Shown here piece by piece: positions 1 through 12,707 of a DNA stretch of 64,000 nt. The stretch spans positions 14,627,439 through 14,691,438 of the forward strand of contig CALNVZ010003435.1 in the NCBI GenBank assembly GCA_940671915.1, read 5' to 3'. Under the pieces are notes generated by a model, which was not told the DNA's origin, made no database searches, and saw only the letters and a program-made list of their open reading frames with translations. Every line of letters starts with the position of its first letter. Positions within the stretch are counted from its first letter, which is position 1. Made by a program: the position numbers and the translations under genes. Source of the stretch: Paracentrotus lividus (lineage: Eukaryota > Echinodermata > Echinoidea > Camarodonta > Echinidae).

Positions 1-140
1 AAACTATCCTACACATCACAAATTTTTGAATTTCAGATTCAAACTTTGTGGAGTTGATTTTTAAGGGAGGAGAAGCATACGTGGCAAATTTCAGCAATTT
101 TATATGCTTATCGATCTCCGATAATCAATAAGCCGGAAGT

Positions 141-230
141 TGGACTTAGGTACTTCTTCCACTAAAACTATGGACTTAGGTACTTCTTCCACTAAACCCG
201 TGGACTTAAGTACTTCTTCCACTAAAAATC
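141..230. repeat. 30-base tandem repeat, three units
   Basis: Three units start at 141, 171 and 201. Each reads TGGACTTAGGTACTTCTTCC then ACTAAA and four variable bases; the third has AAGT for AGGT. Confidence 0.9.
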
Positions 231-1179
231 ATTAATTTTATGAAATGGGGGTTTCCTGTTCGGGGCAATTCATATTGTTTTTCGTCCTTTTTAACAAAAC
301 AAAACAATCCTCTTGATATCATATGGTTTGCGAGTAACATTGCTGAATGTATACCCTATATAACAGGGGGGGGGTCAATACCATAAAAAAAAATGGGGGC
401 TCCTTTTAATAACCAAATATATCATGCGCGGACCCCTGCATCTGCGCCTGTCAGACATAATTTTTAAGAGCGGGCCATTTGCCCCTTTGTTGCACTATAC
501 TGAAACCCTTTTGGATATACATGTGGGGGTGGCAGTGGTATACCCATTCTAGGGCATTTTTTCCATTTTTTGTGCTTAACGGGCAACCCCCTTTCCCCTG
601 GAATCTGTGACTGTCTGACACCATATGCAAAAATCTTATTAAGTTAAAGAAGACAATTTCAATGAACATTTCATGTGGGATTTTTTTTTTTTTTTTTTTG
701 ACGGGTAGGGGCTTGTATTTTTTAAGGGGCGGGCACTTTCAGACCCCTCCCGTATCCACGTAGGAAAATTTATCATTTGATTTAAAACTGCAACATTGCA
801 AGTAAAACCTTGCGTATATGAACCTTAACACATCCCAATTTTTGTATTATTTAATATTTTATTTTGGGGGGCCGTCGTCGCGGGGGGGTTGAAAATTAGC
901 AATAGCCCCTCCCCACCTTGTTTCAGATTTTAAACGTCCATTTTGTTTTTGTTCATAAACTTTACATTCCTACCCTACTCAGAAACACACTGCCTATGGG
1001 GTTGTTCTAACCCCCCCCCCACCAATACCAAAAAAAAAAGTTTTACCGCCCCTACCAAGCACTCCCTAACGTTGCTGTCAGCCAGATTTTGGTAAAACTT
1101 CTTCTGGGGTCTCCAATACCTAAAAATTGGCAGAGCTGCCCATCCCTCTTACCTTAACAAATATTTGACCCAAGCTTGG

Positions 1180-1270
1180 TGGACTTAGGTACTTCTTCCG
1201 CTAAAACTTTGGACTTAAGTACTTTCTTCCACTAAACTATGGACTTAGGTATTCTTCCAACTAAAAATCA
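1180..1270. repeat. Second array of the same 30-base repeat
   Basis: Three units start at 1180, 1210 and 1240, same consensus as the array at 141 with one-base insertions and losses. A single degraded unit follows near 1389. Confidence 0.88.
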
Positions 1271-2285
1271 TCATGTTTTGAAATGGGGGTTCCTTTTGGG
1301 GCACTTTAGGATTTGATTTTTTCAAAACTGACTCTTGCAACCAGTTTTTGGATGTGTATACTAGATATACAAAAACTCATTCTTTGAAAAAATGTGACTT
1401 AAGTACTCTTCCACATGAGCTCTTCATATGCAACATCCCATTCTGCATATCTTCAATAAAATAATAAATGAATAAGTAAAAATCAAGAGAAAAGATAAAA
1501 CTGTTCGCGCGACAATGTTATGACTACCAATTAATGAAGCATATGAATCATTATCATAGATCGACGTTATTTCCATGTAGACCTATATACGCTGGGAAAT
1601 TAAGAGCATCAAATTTTTGTTGAAAAACTAAAAGGGTCCGTAATAACTAATAAGGCTGCAGTCTCACCCCCCCCCACCCCCCACGACGCGCGACCCGGAC
1701 GCCCCGGACCGAGTCATAACCATAGAGATTGATAAAAATAACCCTAGTAAACCATTAGCAAGATTCGCCCCTCCCAGCCCCCCCCCCCAAAAAAAAAAGC
1801 AAGCAAAAAAGAAAGAAGAAATACCACTCAACATTAAAACAAGGACAGGAATTAATTGGGAAAAAAAAAGAAAAAAAAAAGATGGCCCCAAAGTACCGCT
1901 GTCAAGCATATTCGTAAGCAGAGAAATTAATCTTTCAGAGAAACGAGTCATTAATTCCTTTATGCGGCAAGAAAAGCCCTCCAAAATTTTGCTCGTACAT
2001 TGCGTCATAACTTTTAATTCAAATGTAAATAAAGTAACAAATGAATATATGAATAAGAACAACCCAAGTCCATGACAGTTCATTTTGAGTAAATCGAGCA
2101 AAACTGAATGATTTTTGTGTGTGTTCAATGGGAATTCGGGATCGTTTTTGAATCATTTTAGGCAGTTCAGTGCTGTAAATTACACATAATTATGATGGAC
2201 TTATATACGAGCAACAACCTCCCATGGTGGCCAGAGGATGGACTTGGGTTGTTTTATATTCAGGTATTCAAATGATTATGTGTTT

Positions 2286-4441
2286 CAGGGGCGTAGACAG
2301 CGGGGGGGGGGGGGGGGGGGGGGGGGGGTGGGGGATGCATCCCCAACTCAAAATAAGATGGGGGTGACATGAACAATCATCCCCCACTTTTCACGAATGA
2401 TATGTATTTACTTTTTAAAGCAGAAATAGGCTTTGCACACTCTTTTTTTCTTCCATGGAGCTCTAAAAATTTTCGCTCTAAAATTTTCGCTCTAAAATTT
2501 TTGCTCGCGCTTCGCGCTCGCATATTATTATTTGGGTACATGCAGGTAATATGGGCCACCTGAAGCAAATCATGTCGTGACCGTCGACCGGTGTGAGCAC
2601 CATTACGGTTGTTCATATGAACTGTATACGAAAATATATCGTCGTGAGAGCATCTGATATCGAAATTTCTGTGAGAAAATTGCTGAAAACCAACAGGGTA
2701 GGTAAAATTTACGGCATTTTTTTACCCTGATGTAAAATTTGATATTTCATAGAATGTGATGGTGAAAGAGTGTTTGAGGGGGTAACCTCAATTGTTTTGT
2801 ATATTTAGTAAGCTTATAGTTTTATTTTGATCATACTAGCGTGTACAGGTCGAATTATTTCAGTGAAGGGGTGCAATGTGGCATTGAATGCTTGCCTGAC
2901 ACAGCAACATTAGTGCAGGTAATATGGGACATCCATAATGGCGGAAATGATTCTGGTACTTAGTATTGGGATGAGACATCAATATCTTTGCTACGATTTT
3001 GGGGGGTATATTCACAGTATAATTAATATAAATAACTTATTGTAGGCCTATATTGACTTATATAATGAAAATAATATTTAAATGATATCTAAAAAAGAAA
3101 TAATATGCAAAATACATAACAATGAAATATATAGTCAAAGGATTTACTGAAGGGTCTTATAATTTCAAATTATATCTGAAAGTTGATGATTTTTAACATT
3201 TTAAAGGGATGCAGTAACATTGAATGATATTCAAATCACATTTATTTGATTTAGCTTATTTTGCCAACATAATTATAAACACTTAGGTCAGTCTGGTATC
3301 TCTTCAAAATTGCAAGCTAATTGCTTGCTTTACCTTCGAGATATCAATGATTTCATACTCAAAATTTATAAACCAACACCGGATGGTTTATAAAACCATG
3401 TGCTTTTCCACACACTCATTTTCTGTTGCAAAGTCCCCCCTCTCTAGCGGCCTAAAGGCCTGGTGGGTTATCAGCAGAGGGTACTGGTGTTCGGCTGTAT
3501 ATGCTTGGCATTGTTTGTTACACTGTTTTAAGGTAGTAAATGACTTCTATTTGATCTGAAACTTTCAGTAGTTTGTTTTTACTGTTAGAGCAATATAATT
3601 TTATTAATCTTGATATAATCGCTCTTGTTTTTGAAAGCTACTTAATCCCTTTAAGCAAATTCCAGACATTGTAGAGTCATTGTAGTTTTTAAAACATGCA
3701 TTAAATACATGTACCCATATTACCTGCACATGCGGTACATGGGCACTTTGGTCATGACGTCAATCATTTGAATACTTGGCAGAACAGGGGGGGGGGGGGT
3801 TTTGGGTGATCAATTGTTTTTCTTCACAATAAAAGTTAGAGCAGTAGTTATTGATTCATAATTTTTATAAACAAAGATTAGACTGTGTGTCATTTCATAT
3901 AGTTTTATGCAAATTAGGCAAATGAGCTTAGGGGGCCCATATTACCTGCATGTACCCTATCATTATTATCATTGTTATTATTATTATTAATATCATTATT
4001 ATTGTTGTTGTTATTATTATTATTGTGGATACGAAATCAGACTCAGGCCCTTAAAATGCTTCTTTTTTTCCTTTTTTTTTTTAGCTCGCGCTTCGCGCCC
4101 GCTTAGACTTAAATACGCATTAGGCCTTATGAACCCTTCTGGTATACGGCATGTTTGTTTAATTTCTTTGGTAATCAATTCAGTATTTACTATTTTTATT
4201 AGTAAGATTTGGTTCATTTAACCTTAAAATTTACTTCTCGCGCTTCGCGCTCGCCTTGAATAATTATTTGCCGAGGAAAAAACCACCTCTCACTTACAAT
4301 AACTTGTGTGTGTAAACATGGTTGTGGGGGTCTATTATGTTAGTTACCCGATACTGTAATTTGAACATCTTTTATTTTTGGCAATATGAGTCTTTGGACC
4401 ACGAATCATCCCCCACATTCGAGGACCTGTCTACGCCACTG
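2286..4441. mobile_element. hAT-like non-autonomous DNA transposon with 8-base target duplication
   Basis: Left end CAGGGGCGTAGACAG, right end CTGTCTACGCCACTG, an inverted pair with one mismatch. It is flanked by ATGTGTTT (2278-2285) and ATGTGTTC (4442-4449), an 8-base target duplication with one difference. CAG ends and 8-base duplications are hallmarks of hAT. No transposase frame is present. A 27-base G run lies at 2302-2328, and an inverted repeat is nested inside (2534-3957). A second, more degraded copy lies at 8730-10952. Confidence 0.75.
2534..3957. mobile_element. Nested inverted-repeat element inside the hAT-like element
   Basis: Perfect 24-base inverted ends: GGGTACATGCAGGTAATATG plus GGCC at 2534-2557, and its complement at 3934-3957. 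A second, inner pair of the core TGCAGGTAATATGGG lies at about 2915 (forward) and 3714 (reverse), so the core occurs four times, two each way. No coding capacity. Family not recognised. Confidence 0.7.
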
Positions 4442-5047
4442 ATGTGTTCAAAATTCTCTCATTTCTGGGTTCTCCTCGCTCTTCGCGCTCGAATTGTTTA
4501 AATGAGGAAGTAACAAAACTAAATATCTTGCCAAAGTATTTTTTTGCGCATCGCGCTTATATGTTTTATTCAAGGACAAAAAATTCTGAACCAAAAGTGT
4601 TTTAAGAGTGTTCGGCTTTAATGGAGAAAGACGTAGGCCTACTAAAAATATCCTGCTTTTCAGTAATTCCGTGACAAAGCTTTGCTCGCGCTTCGCGCTC
4701 GCATTATTGAACAAAATTGAAACTCAGCGTTCTCTAGATGTTCTGCTTTCTGGGTAATTTTATAGAAAAATTCCTGCTCCCGCTTCGCACTCGTTAATTT
4801 TGTTTCAGGACAAAAATATTGGAGCCAAAAATGCTTTATATCTCTTTGTTTTATATGTCATTGTTTTGTAATAAAATTTCCTGCTCGCGCTTCGCGCTCG
4901 CATGCTTTATTTTGTTAAAAAGTGAAACCATAAATGTTTGAAATAAATGTTTTGGGGTCTTTTTTGGGGCAAAATTTCTGCTCCCGTTTCGCGCACTATT
5001 GTTTCATTGTGTGGAAATGAGGCAATAAGCTTGAGTTTGGTTGATTG

Positions 5048-5158
5048 CACTGGCGTAGAGCATCCCCCTACTAACAAAAGAAAGTGCGTCCCGCTCTACC
5101 GATAAATAGTTCACCCCCCCCCAACTTACAAAAGAAACTAATGCATGTCTACGCCCAT
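5048..5158. mobile_element. Possible short hAT-like MITE
   Basis: Begins CACTGGCGTAGAGCATCCCC and ends ATGTCTACGCCCATGG, echoing the GGCGTAGAC ends of the element at 2286. Ends match only partly and no target duplication is clear. Confidence 0.35.
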
Positions 5159-5309
5159 GGTTTATTATAATTTATGCTAAATTTCTGCTCTTTGTTTAAA
5201 AAAGGGTGGACAAAATGTGCTCAAACTATTTCATGGCAAATTTCTGCTCAAGCTTTGTGCTTAAAGATTTAAACGAAACAAATTTGTAACGCTAAAACAT
5301 TAAAGAGCA

Positions 5310-5560
5310 TAACACAGAGGCGGCGGAACCGGGAAGGGAGGGGGGCAGGGGGGGGGCACAGTGCCCCCACTTTTTCATCCACCCTAAAAGTGCCCTTTTT
5401 CATGACCAAAAAGTGCCCCTTTTCTTAACTTTAAAAACTCCCTATTTTGCTAAAAAGATGCCTTCCAGACTTTTGAAAAGTTCCCATTATAATTTGTGTT
5501 TAAAAACGGGCACTTTTAATACTAGAAAGTGCCCCTTTATTTATTCCATATATCTTTTGA
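5310..5560. repeat. AAAGTGCCC-rich repeat unit
   Basis: Starts at AGAGGCGGCGGAACCGGG, has a G-rich stretch, then several copies of AAAGTGCCC or its variants. Repeated at about 11810-12030, and once more in diverged form at 12360-12480 in the second segment copy only. Probably a mobile element remnant. Confidence 0.45.
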
Positions 5561-6060
5561 AACCCAAACTTTCGGCTCGCACTTCGCGCTCGCGGATACT
5601 AAATCATAATGCGCAAATAACTCGAATTTTAAGCTCAAAATTTTCGGATCGCGCTTCGTGCTCGCAGGTACCAATTCAGTATCAATGGTATATAATGTAC
5701 AATAAACTCAAAATTTCAGCTCGCGCTTCGCGCTTGCGGATATTTAATATGGTCTAGCTGTAATGCACAATAATATTATCTCAAATGTTTAGCTAAAAAA
5801 AAAATCATATTTCCTAAACACTAAGTAGCATCAAGAGCAATAATTTTGAAATTTGTATTTCCAAGAAATATAGGAAATAACTAACTGCAACAAAAAATAT
5901 TTTTGTCAAATAGTGGTATATAAACACAACACAAAATGTAATTTTCCCTTATTTCAGATACCGGTACCAATAATTTTTTAACCAAGCGGAATTGAAAAAA
6001 AAAAAAATATATATGTCCGTGTATAGCATGCGCGTATTCTGGGGGGGGGGGGGCTTTACG

Positions 6061-6398
6061 GGCCCGGGCCCCCCGGGTAGGCGCAAAGGGGCGCCAAATG
6101 GACCTTAGGGGGCGCTAAATTGAGAAAAATGAAAGAAATAAAAAAAAAACAAAACAAACAAAACAAAACAAAACAAAAAAACGTAAAATGGGCTTAATTT
6201 GAGCTGATTGACCTCTCAAACCTACCCCTATGGTTGATATATGCTTATCCCTAAGATTGTGCTTTAAATTTCAATTAATTTTGTAATAGGTTGTTTTTAA
6301 GATTATGTTTATATGATTGTTATCGTATTTTGTTGTTTTTTTTTCCCTGAAAGAACGGAATTAATAAATACTGAATTGAATTGAATTGAATTGAATAT
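6061..6398 (+). mobile_element. Likely 3' end of a LINE or SINE with a TTGAA tail
   Basis: Ends GAATTAATAAATACTGAATTG and then TGAAT-type repeats, a common tail in L2/CR1-like elements and the SINEs that use their machinery. No coding part remains and the gap removes what follows. An A/C-rich run at 6138-6182 precedes it. Confidence 0.4.
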
Positions 6399-6423
6399 NN
6401 NNNNNNNNNNNNNNNNNNNNNNN
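6399..6423. other. Assembly gap, 25 N
   Basis: Exactly 25 N, right after a run of TTGAA repeats. Unlike the other two 25-N gaps, it is followed by about 1.4 kb of sequence not seen elsewhere in the window before the next repeated segment begins. Confidence 0.99.
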
Positions 6424-7814
6424 TTCATAAAGAATTTTCACTGAACCGTATAGGCCTAGGCCTTTCGTTGGCTTCATTCGCTCAAGTGTCAATGTGGACC
6501 ATTCTGGTCTCATTGGTACCGAAAATTATGCAAATCTTGACTTTAAGCTATTATAACTCTAACAATTTTAAAGATATACTGATTTTAATGTTTATATATA
6601 TGCTAAATATTTTGTTGGTATCATTGGCAAATATTTTTTTGATGTTTACAATGTGCATGTTCAGTCAGAGGGTCAAGAAGTGGGTCAACCGTCACAAAAC
6701 GCATGATTTTGAAAGTGTCAATTTATTTTTGAAATTCCGTTGAGTTTAAAATGATAACATGTTTCGTTTATTGCGCTGTGGATATAGCAAATTACAGGAA
6801 ATTGATATATATATACATATGCCAGGTAAAGTTACATTTTGAGCAATTACACGTATCCGCTGTGGTAAAATATTTATTGAACTCAACCCCAATCAGTCAC
6901 TGGAGTGTTTTTGGGCGGGAGGGAGGGTGGCCATTGTGCCCGTAGATTCTCGGCTGATGTTGATTCCCGCAAGCGCGCCCAAAATTTGCCTATGGTTATA
7001 TGTGCGATGTAACTACGATTAATAGCACTGTTAATTTTTCCCAAAATTAATATTTATTTATTTTATATGAATTAATTATTCTTAATTTATGGCATTTATA
7101 TTGCATTGAATTCATACATTTTGTCTAGACAAACTAAGCTTCTTGGAATGCTTGTTTTGTGATCTTACATATCTTTATAGTATTCCTATAATACTGGAAA
7201 AAATTATGTATTCGAATTCAATTCTTATGTAATCATTGTTTTATGAATTCTTATCTATTTCTTTTTTCGCCTTTTTTTCTTTGTTTTTTCGCAAAAAATT
7301 ATGCAGAACCAATTTGGACATAGTAATCTAACTAAATCAATTTCAGCCAATGAAAAGTGAGAATAATCGACTTTTATTGACCGCCCCACCAGTGAGTCAC
7401 GTGTGTGGACTTAATTTTTTTTGGGTTTGCTAATTAATAATCAATTTAAACTTTTCATGGATGCGATATTTGGTGAGATGCAGCGCTACATTAATCTAGC
7501 TTTGAGAAAAAATACCAGACCATGGTTTAGGCGTGCATAAACTTTTGTGTTTATGTCACTTTGTGACACTTTGAGGGCAATTAATTTCCAGATTGATTAT
7601 CTTAATATAATCAATTCAACAACATTATATTGGGATAGATTAAAGAAATAGAGGTAAAAATAATATTAAAGAGAAAGCCAAGTAAGGAATGTCAGCATAT
7701 CCTTCCAGTAGGTTAAAAAAAAAAAGAAGTATTTTGTTACCGTTTTATCTTAATTATATGTTAATCATATGCAAATGAGCCATGAACATCAGTTCATGAA
7801 ACTTCAGGACATTG
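6424..7814. other. No recognised feature
   Basis: AT-rich sequence with scattered short ORFs, none with family resemblance or splice context. A segment at 7360-7420 (CACCAGTGAGTCACGTG) is GC-richer but unexplained. Confidence 0.5.
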
Positions 7815-8729
7815 CTCTATGTTGAATATGCAACATCCCATTTCTTGCATATCTCAATAAAATAAATAAAAATAAGCTTAAAATAGAGAGAAAAGATAAA
7901 ATAGGTTCGCGCGACATGTATTCTACCCATTATGAAGAATTGAATCATTATCAGATCGACGTATTTTCCATGTAGACCTACTAATCACGCTGGGAATTAA
8001 GAGCATCAAATTTGTGAAAAACTAACAAAGGGCACGTATATAACTATATAGGCTGTCAGTCTTCACCCCCCCCCGGCCACGCCCACGACCAGCGACAGTG
8101 CGGACCCCGGGAACCCCGCGACGCCTGATGCATGAACCATTAGGAGCATTGATAAAAATAACCCTAGTAACCACTTAGCAAGATTCGCGCCCTGGCGCCA
8201 GCCTCTCGGCCCCGCCCACCAAAAACAAAAAGCAACACAAAGAAGAAAGAAGAAAAAACCCAATTAAAAAAAGGACAGGACTAATTGGGAAAAAAAAAAA
8301 AGAACCAAAGATGCCCAAAGTACCGTCTGTCGCCAATATTCGTAAGCAGAGAAATTAATCTTGCAAGAAACGAGTCATTAATTCTTTAGCGGGCAAGACT
8401 AAAGCCCTCCTAAATTTTGCTTCGTCGACATTGCGTGCATAACTTTTAATTCAAAGTGTAAATAAAGTAACAAATATATATGAATAGAACGAACCCAAGT
8501 CCAATGACAGTTCATTTTGAGTTAAATCGACAAAACTGAATGATTTTTGCTTGTGTGTTAATGGGAATTTCGGGAAAATCGTTTTTGAAATCATTTTAGG
8601 CAGTTCAGTGCTGTAAATTACACACTAATTTGATGGTAGGCTTATATACGAGCAACAACCTCCGATTGGTGGGCCAGAGGATGGATTGGTTGTTTTATAT
8701 TCAGCGTATCTCAGTGATTATGTCTGTTT

Positions 8730-10952
8730 CAGGGGCGTAGACGCGGGGGGGGGGGGGGGGTGGGGGATGCATCCCCCACTCAAATTAGATGGGTGTGACA
8801 TGAACATCATACCGCCACTTTTCACGAAGATATTGTATTTTCTTTTTAAACGCAGAAAATAGGTTTGACACACTCTTCTTTCACTTCATGGAGCTCTAAA
8901 ATGCTCTAATTTCGCTACTTTGCTAAAATTTTCGCTCATAAATCCTTTAAGCAGATTTTGCTCGCGCTTCGCGCTACGCATATTTATTTGGGTACATGCA
9001 GGTTAATATGGGCCACCTGAAGGCAAAATCTATGTCGTGACCGTCCCCGGAGCCCGGTGGAAGTGTGAGCACCATTGGTTGTTCAATGATGAACTGTATA
9101 CGAGAATATATCGTCGTTGAGAGCGCAAGTCTGATATCGAAATTTCTGTGAGAAAATTTGCTGAAAACCAACAGGGCTAGGTAAAATATTACGGCATTTT
9201 TTTACCCTGATGTATAAATTTGATATTCATAGTAATGTGATGGTGAAAGAGTGTTTGTGAGGGGTAACCTCAATTGTTTTGATCATATTTAGTAAGCTTA
9301 TAGTTTTATTTGCATCATTACTAGCGTGTGTACAGGTTCGAATTATTTAGTGACAGCGGTGCAACTGGCATTGAGATGCATGCCTGACACATATGCAGAC
9401 TTAGCAGGTAATATGGGACATCCTAAATGCGGCGGAAATGATTCTCGGTACTTAGTATTGGGAGACGACTCATATCTTTGCTACGATTTTGGGGGGTATA
9501 TTACAGTATAATTAATATAAAATAACTTATTGTAGGCCTATATTGACGTTATTCATATGAAAAATATTTTAAATGATATCTAAAAAGAAATAATATGCAA
9601 AATAATAACAATGAAATATATAGCAAAGGATTTTACGTGAAGGGTCTTATAATTTCAAATTATATCTGAAAGTTAATGATTTTTAACATTTTTAAATGCA
9701 GACATTGATGATTTCAGATACTTGTCTTTTCAACATAATTTAACTTAGGTCATTGCTACTTTAAAATGCAAGCAATTGCTTGCTATAACTGTGAGATATC
9801 AATGACCTTTGTCTATCTCAAAATTTACTTAACATACCGGGCTGCGTATACAAACGAAATCTTTCCTACACATTTCATTTTCTTTGCAGTCCAGCTCTCC
9901 TCTCACTGCGTGACTAAAAGCGCTGGATGCGGTTACGCACCAGAGTACACACGGCGCTCGTCGGACTTTATATCTTGGCACGGTCAGCTGGTTCCACCTG
10001 TTTTAAGGTAGTAATCTTCGTAATTACGAAACAAGTAGTGTTTTTTCTTAGAGCAATACGAATTTTATTAATCTTGCATAATCGAAACATACATGTTTTG
10101 AAAGACTTAATCACCTTATGATGGAGACGAGAATTCGCGGGAGTATCACTGTTTACACAAAACTAATATATTGTGAAGACGACTACTTTAAGCAAATTCC
10201 ACATGTAGGTCTTGTAGTTTTTAAAACATGCATTAATACATGTACCCATATTACCTGCACATGCAGGTAATGGGCACGTTGGTAATGACGTCAACATTGA
10301 ATATTGCAGACCAGGGGGGGGGGGTTGGTGATAATTGTTTTTCTTCACAATAAAAGTTAGAGCAGTAGTTATTGATATTCTAATTTTATAAACAAAGATT
10401 AGACTGTGTGTCATTTCATATAGTTTTTATGCCAAATTAGGCAAAGAGCTTAGGGGGCCCCATATTACCTGCATGTACCCTATCATTATTTATCTTGTTA
10501 TTATTAATTATTAATATCATTATTATTGTTGTTGTTATTATTATTATTGTGGATACGAAATCAGACTCAGGCCCTTAAAATGCTTCTTTTTTCCTTTTTT
10601 TTTTAGCTTCGCGCTTCCGCCTTAGACTTAAATACGCATTAGGCTTATGAACCCTTCTGGTATAGCGGCATGTTGTTTAATTTCTTTGGTAATCAATTCA
10701 GTATTCTTATTTTATTAGAAGAGGTTCATTTTAACTTAAATTTACTTCTCGCGCTTCGCGCTCGCCTTTGAATAATTATTTGCCGAGGAAAAAGCACCTC
10801 TCACTACACATAACTTGTGTGGTGTAAACATGGTTGTGGGGGTCTATTATGTTAGTTACCGATACTGTAATATTGAACATCTTTTATTTTTGGCAATATG
10901 AGTCTTTGGACACGAATCATCCCCACATTCGAGGACCTGTTACGCATAACTG
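8730..10952. mobile_element. Second copy of the hAT-like element
   Basis: Starts CAGGGGCGTAGACGC and ends near CCTGTTACGCATAACTG, with the nested TGCAGGTAATATGGG inverted repeat also present. Part of the larger duplicated segment, not an independent insertion. The right end is disturbed by small indels. Confidence 0.65.
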
Positions 10953-12640
10953 AATGTGTTCAAAATTCTCTCATTTTCTGGGTTCTCCTCGCTCTTCGCG
11001 CCTCGAAATTGTTTAAATGAAGGAATAACAAACTAAATATCTTGCCAAAGTATTTTTTGCGCATCGCGCTTATATGTTTTATTCAAGGACAAAAAATTCT
11101 GAACCAAAAGTGTTTTAAGAGTGTTCGGTTTAATGGAGAAAGACGTAGGCCTACTAAAAATATCCTGCTTTTCAGTATTCCGTGACAAAGCTTTGCTCGC
11201 GCTTCGCGCTCGCATATTGAACAAAATTGAAACTCAGCGTTCTCTAGATGTTCTGCTTCTGGGTAATTTTATAGAAAAATTCCTTGCTCCACGCTTCGTT
11301 CTTTCAGAAAAATAATTGGAGCCAAAAATGCTTTATATCTCTTTGTTTTATATGTCATTTGTTTTGTAATCAAAATTCCTGCTCGCGCTTCGCGCTCGCA
11401 TGCTTTATTTTGTTAAAAAGTGAAACCATAAATGTTTGGAAATAAATGTTTTGGGGTCTTTTTTGGGGCAAAATTTCTGCCTCCCGTTTCGCGCACTATT
11501 GTTTCAATTGTGTGGAAATGAGGGCAATAAGCTTGAGTTTGGTTGACTTGCACTGGCGTAGAGCATCCCTACTAACAAAGAAAGTGCGTCCCGCTCTACC
11601 GATAAATAGTCACCCCCCCCAACTTACAAAAAAACTAATGCATGTCTACGCCCATGGTTTATTATAATTTCTGCTAAATTTCTGCTCTTTGTTTTAAAAA
11701 AAGGGTGGACAAAATGTGCTCAACTATTTCATGGCAAATTTCTGCTCAGCTTTGTGCTTAAGATTTAAACGAAACAAATTTGTAACGCTAAAAACATTAA
11801 AGAAGCATAACACAGAGGCGGCGGAACCGGGAAGGGAGGGGGGCAGGGGGGGGCACAGTGCCCCCACTTTTTCATCCACCCTAAAAGTGCCCTTTTTCAT
11901 GACCAAAAAGTGCCCCTTTCTTAACTTTAAAAACTCCCTATTTTGCTAAAAAGATGCTTCCAGACTTTTGAAAAGTTTCCATTATAATTTTGTTTAAAAA
12001 CGGGCACTTTTAATACTAAGAAAGTGCCCCTTTATTTATTCCATATATCTTTTGAAACCCAAACTTTTCGGCTCGCACTTCGCGCTCGCGGATACTAAAT
12101 CATAATGCGCAAATAACTCGAATTTTAAGCTCAAAATTTTGGATCGCGCTTCGTGCTCGCAGGTACCAATTCGTATCAATGGTATATAATGTACAATATA
12201 CTCAAAATTTCAGCTCGCGCTTCGCGCTGCGGATATTTAATATGGTCTAGCTGTAATGCACGAATAAATTATCTCAAATGTTTAGCTAAAAAAAATCAGG
12301 CTTCGCTTCGCGCTTAAAGATGTAACTGAAACAAATGAACGCTAACCACATAAGAGCATAACAAGCATAGGCAGGGGGCGACAGCTGCCCCCAACTTTTT
12401 TCACCACCTAAAGTGGCCCTTTTTTAGTTTTTTTTTAAATCCTTTTATTACTAAAAAGGTGCCTTCCAGACTTTTGAAAATTTCTCATTGAAATTTCTGT
12501 GTTAAAGGGATTTTTGTATTTAGAAATTCCCTCTTATTATTTCATTATATCTTTTTTTAAAACTCCAATTTTGAGGCTCCAATTTTTAAATCCCAAAATT
12601 TTCGGTCGCACTTCGCGCTCGCAGATACCAATTTTTAGAA
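8960..12640. repeat. CpG-motif field in the second segment copy
   Basis: Same GCTCGCGCTTCGCGCTCGC-type motif, for example near 8961, 10750, 11196, 11383, 12072, 12148, 12213 and 12604, interrupted by the body of the hAT-like copy. The unit at 12604 belongs to the extra 0.8 kb absent from the first copy. Confidence 0.75.
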
Positions 12641-12707
12641 GGTATAATAATGCACAATATAATTTAACTCAAATGTTTTACCTCTAAATATAAAGTTAAT
12701 TTTGCGC

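Larger units (their letters stand above)
1..1424. other. Repeat-rich intergenic sequence without a gene
   Basis: AT-rich with several homopolymer G, C, T and A runs. It holds two arrays of a 30-base repeat (listed separately) whose flanks (ACTAAAAATCAT then GAAATGGGGGTT) are also shared, so the two arrays are parts of one larger dispersed repeat. No coding signal beyond chance. Confidence 0.6.
4442..5770. repeat. Field of a CpG-rich dispersed motif (GCTCGCGCTTCGCGCTCGC)
   Basis: Clear copies near 4232, 4475, 4685, 4886, 5575, 5648 and 5718, with weaker ones near 4540, 4776, 4979 and 5246; further copies lie at 2503 and 4085 inside the hAT-like element. Each follows an AT-rich lead such as AAATTTCCT or AAATTTTCGG, so a short unit with an AT half and a CpG half is repeated at uneven spacing (about 70-270 bases). 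The motif stands out strongly against the AT-rich surroundings. A matching field is at 8960-12640. Confidence 0.8.
1425..6060. repeat. First copy of a large duplicated segment (4.6 kb)
   Basis: Collinear with 7815-13330, from ATATGCAACATCCCATT to the AT-rich run ending ATATATATGT. Includes the hAT-like element 2286-4441 and the CpG-motif field. Compared with the other copy it lacks about 0.8 kb (the part matching 12290-13105). Upstream of 1425 the two copies are unrelated, so the border is real and not just an end of alignment. Confidence 0.85.

Noticed and set aside
141-1270. Possible CRISPR array (30-base repeats)
   Set aside because: Units are directly head to tail with no unique spacers, and the setting is an animal genome.
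1664-2128. 154-residue minus-strand frame with hydrophobic runs
   Set aside because: It starts and ends in homopolymer tracts, is not kept in the duplicate at 8063-8263, and shows no family motif.
5413-5757. 114-residue frame with Arg/Ser/Ala repeats (SARTSRSRI)
   Set aside because: The repeats are translations of the CpG-rich motif in one frame; the duplicate segment breaks the frame.
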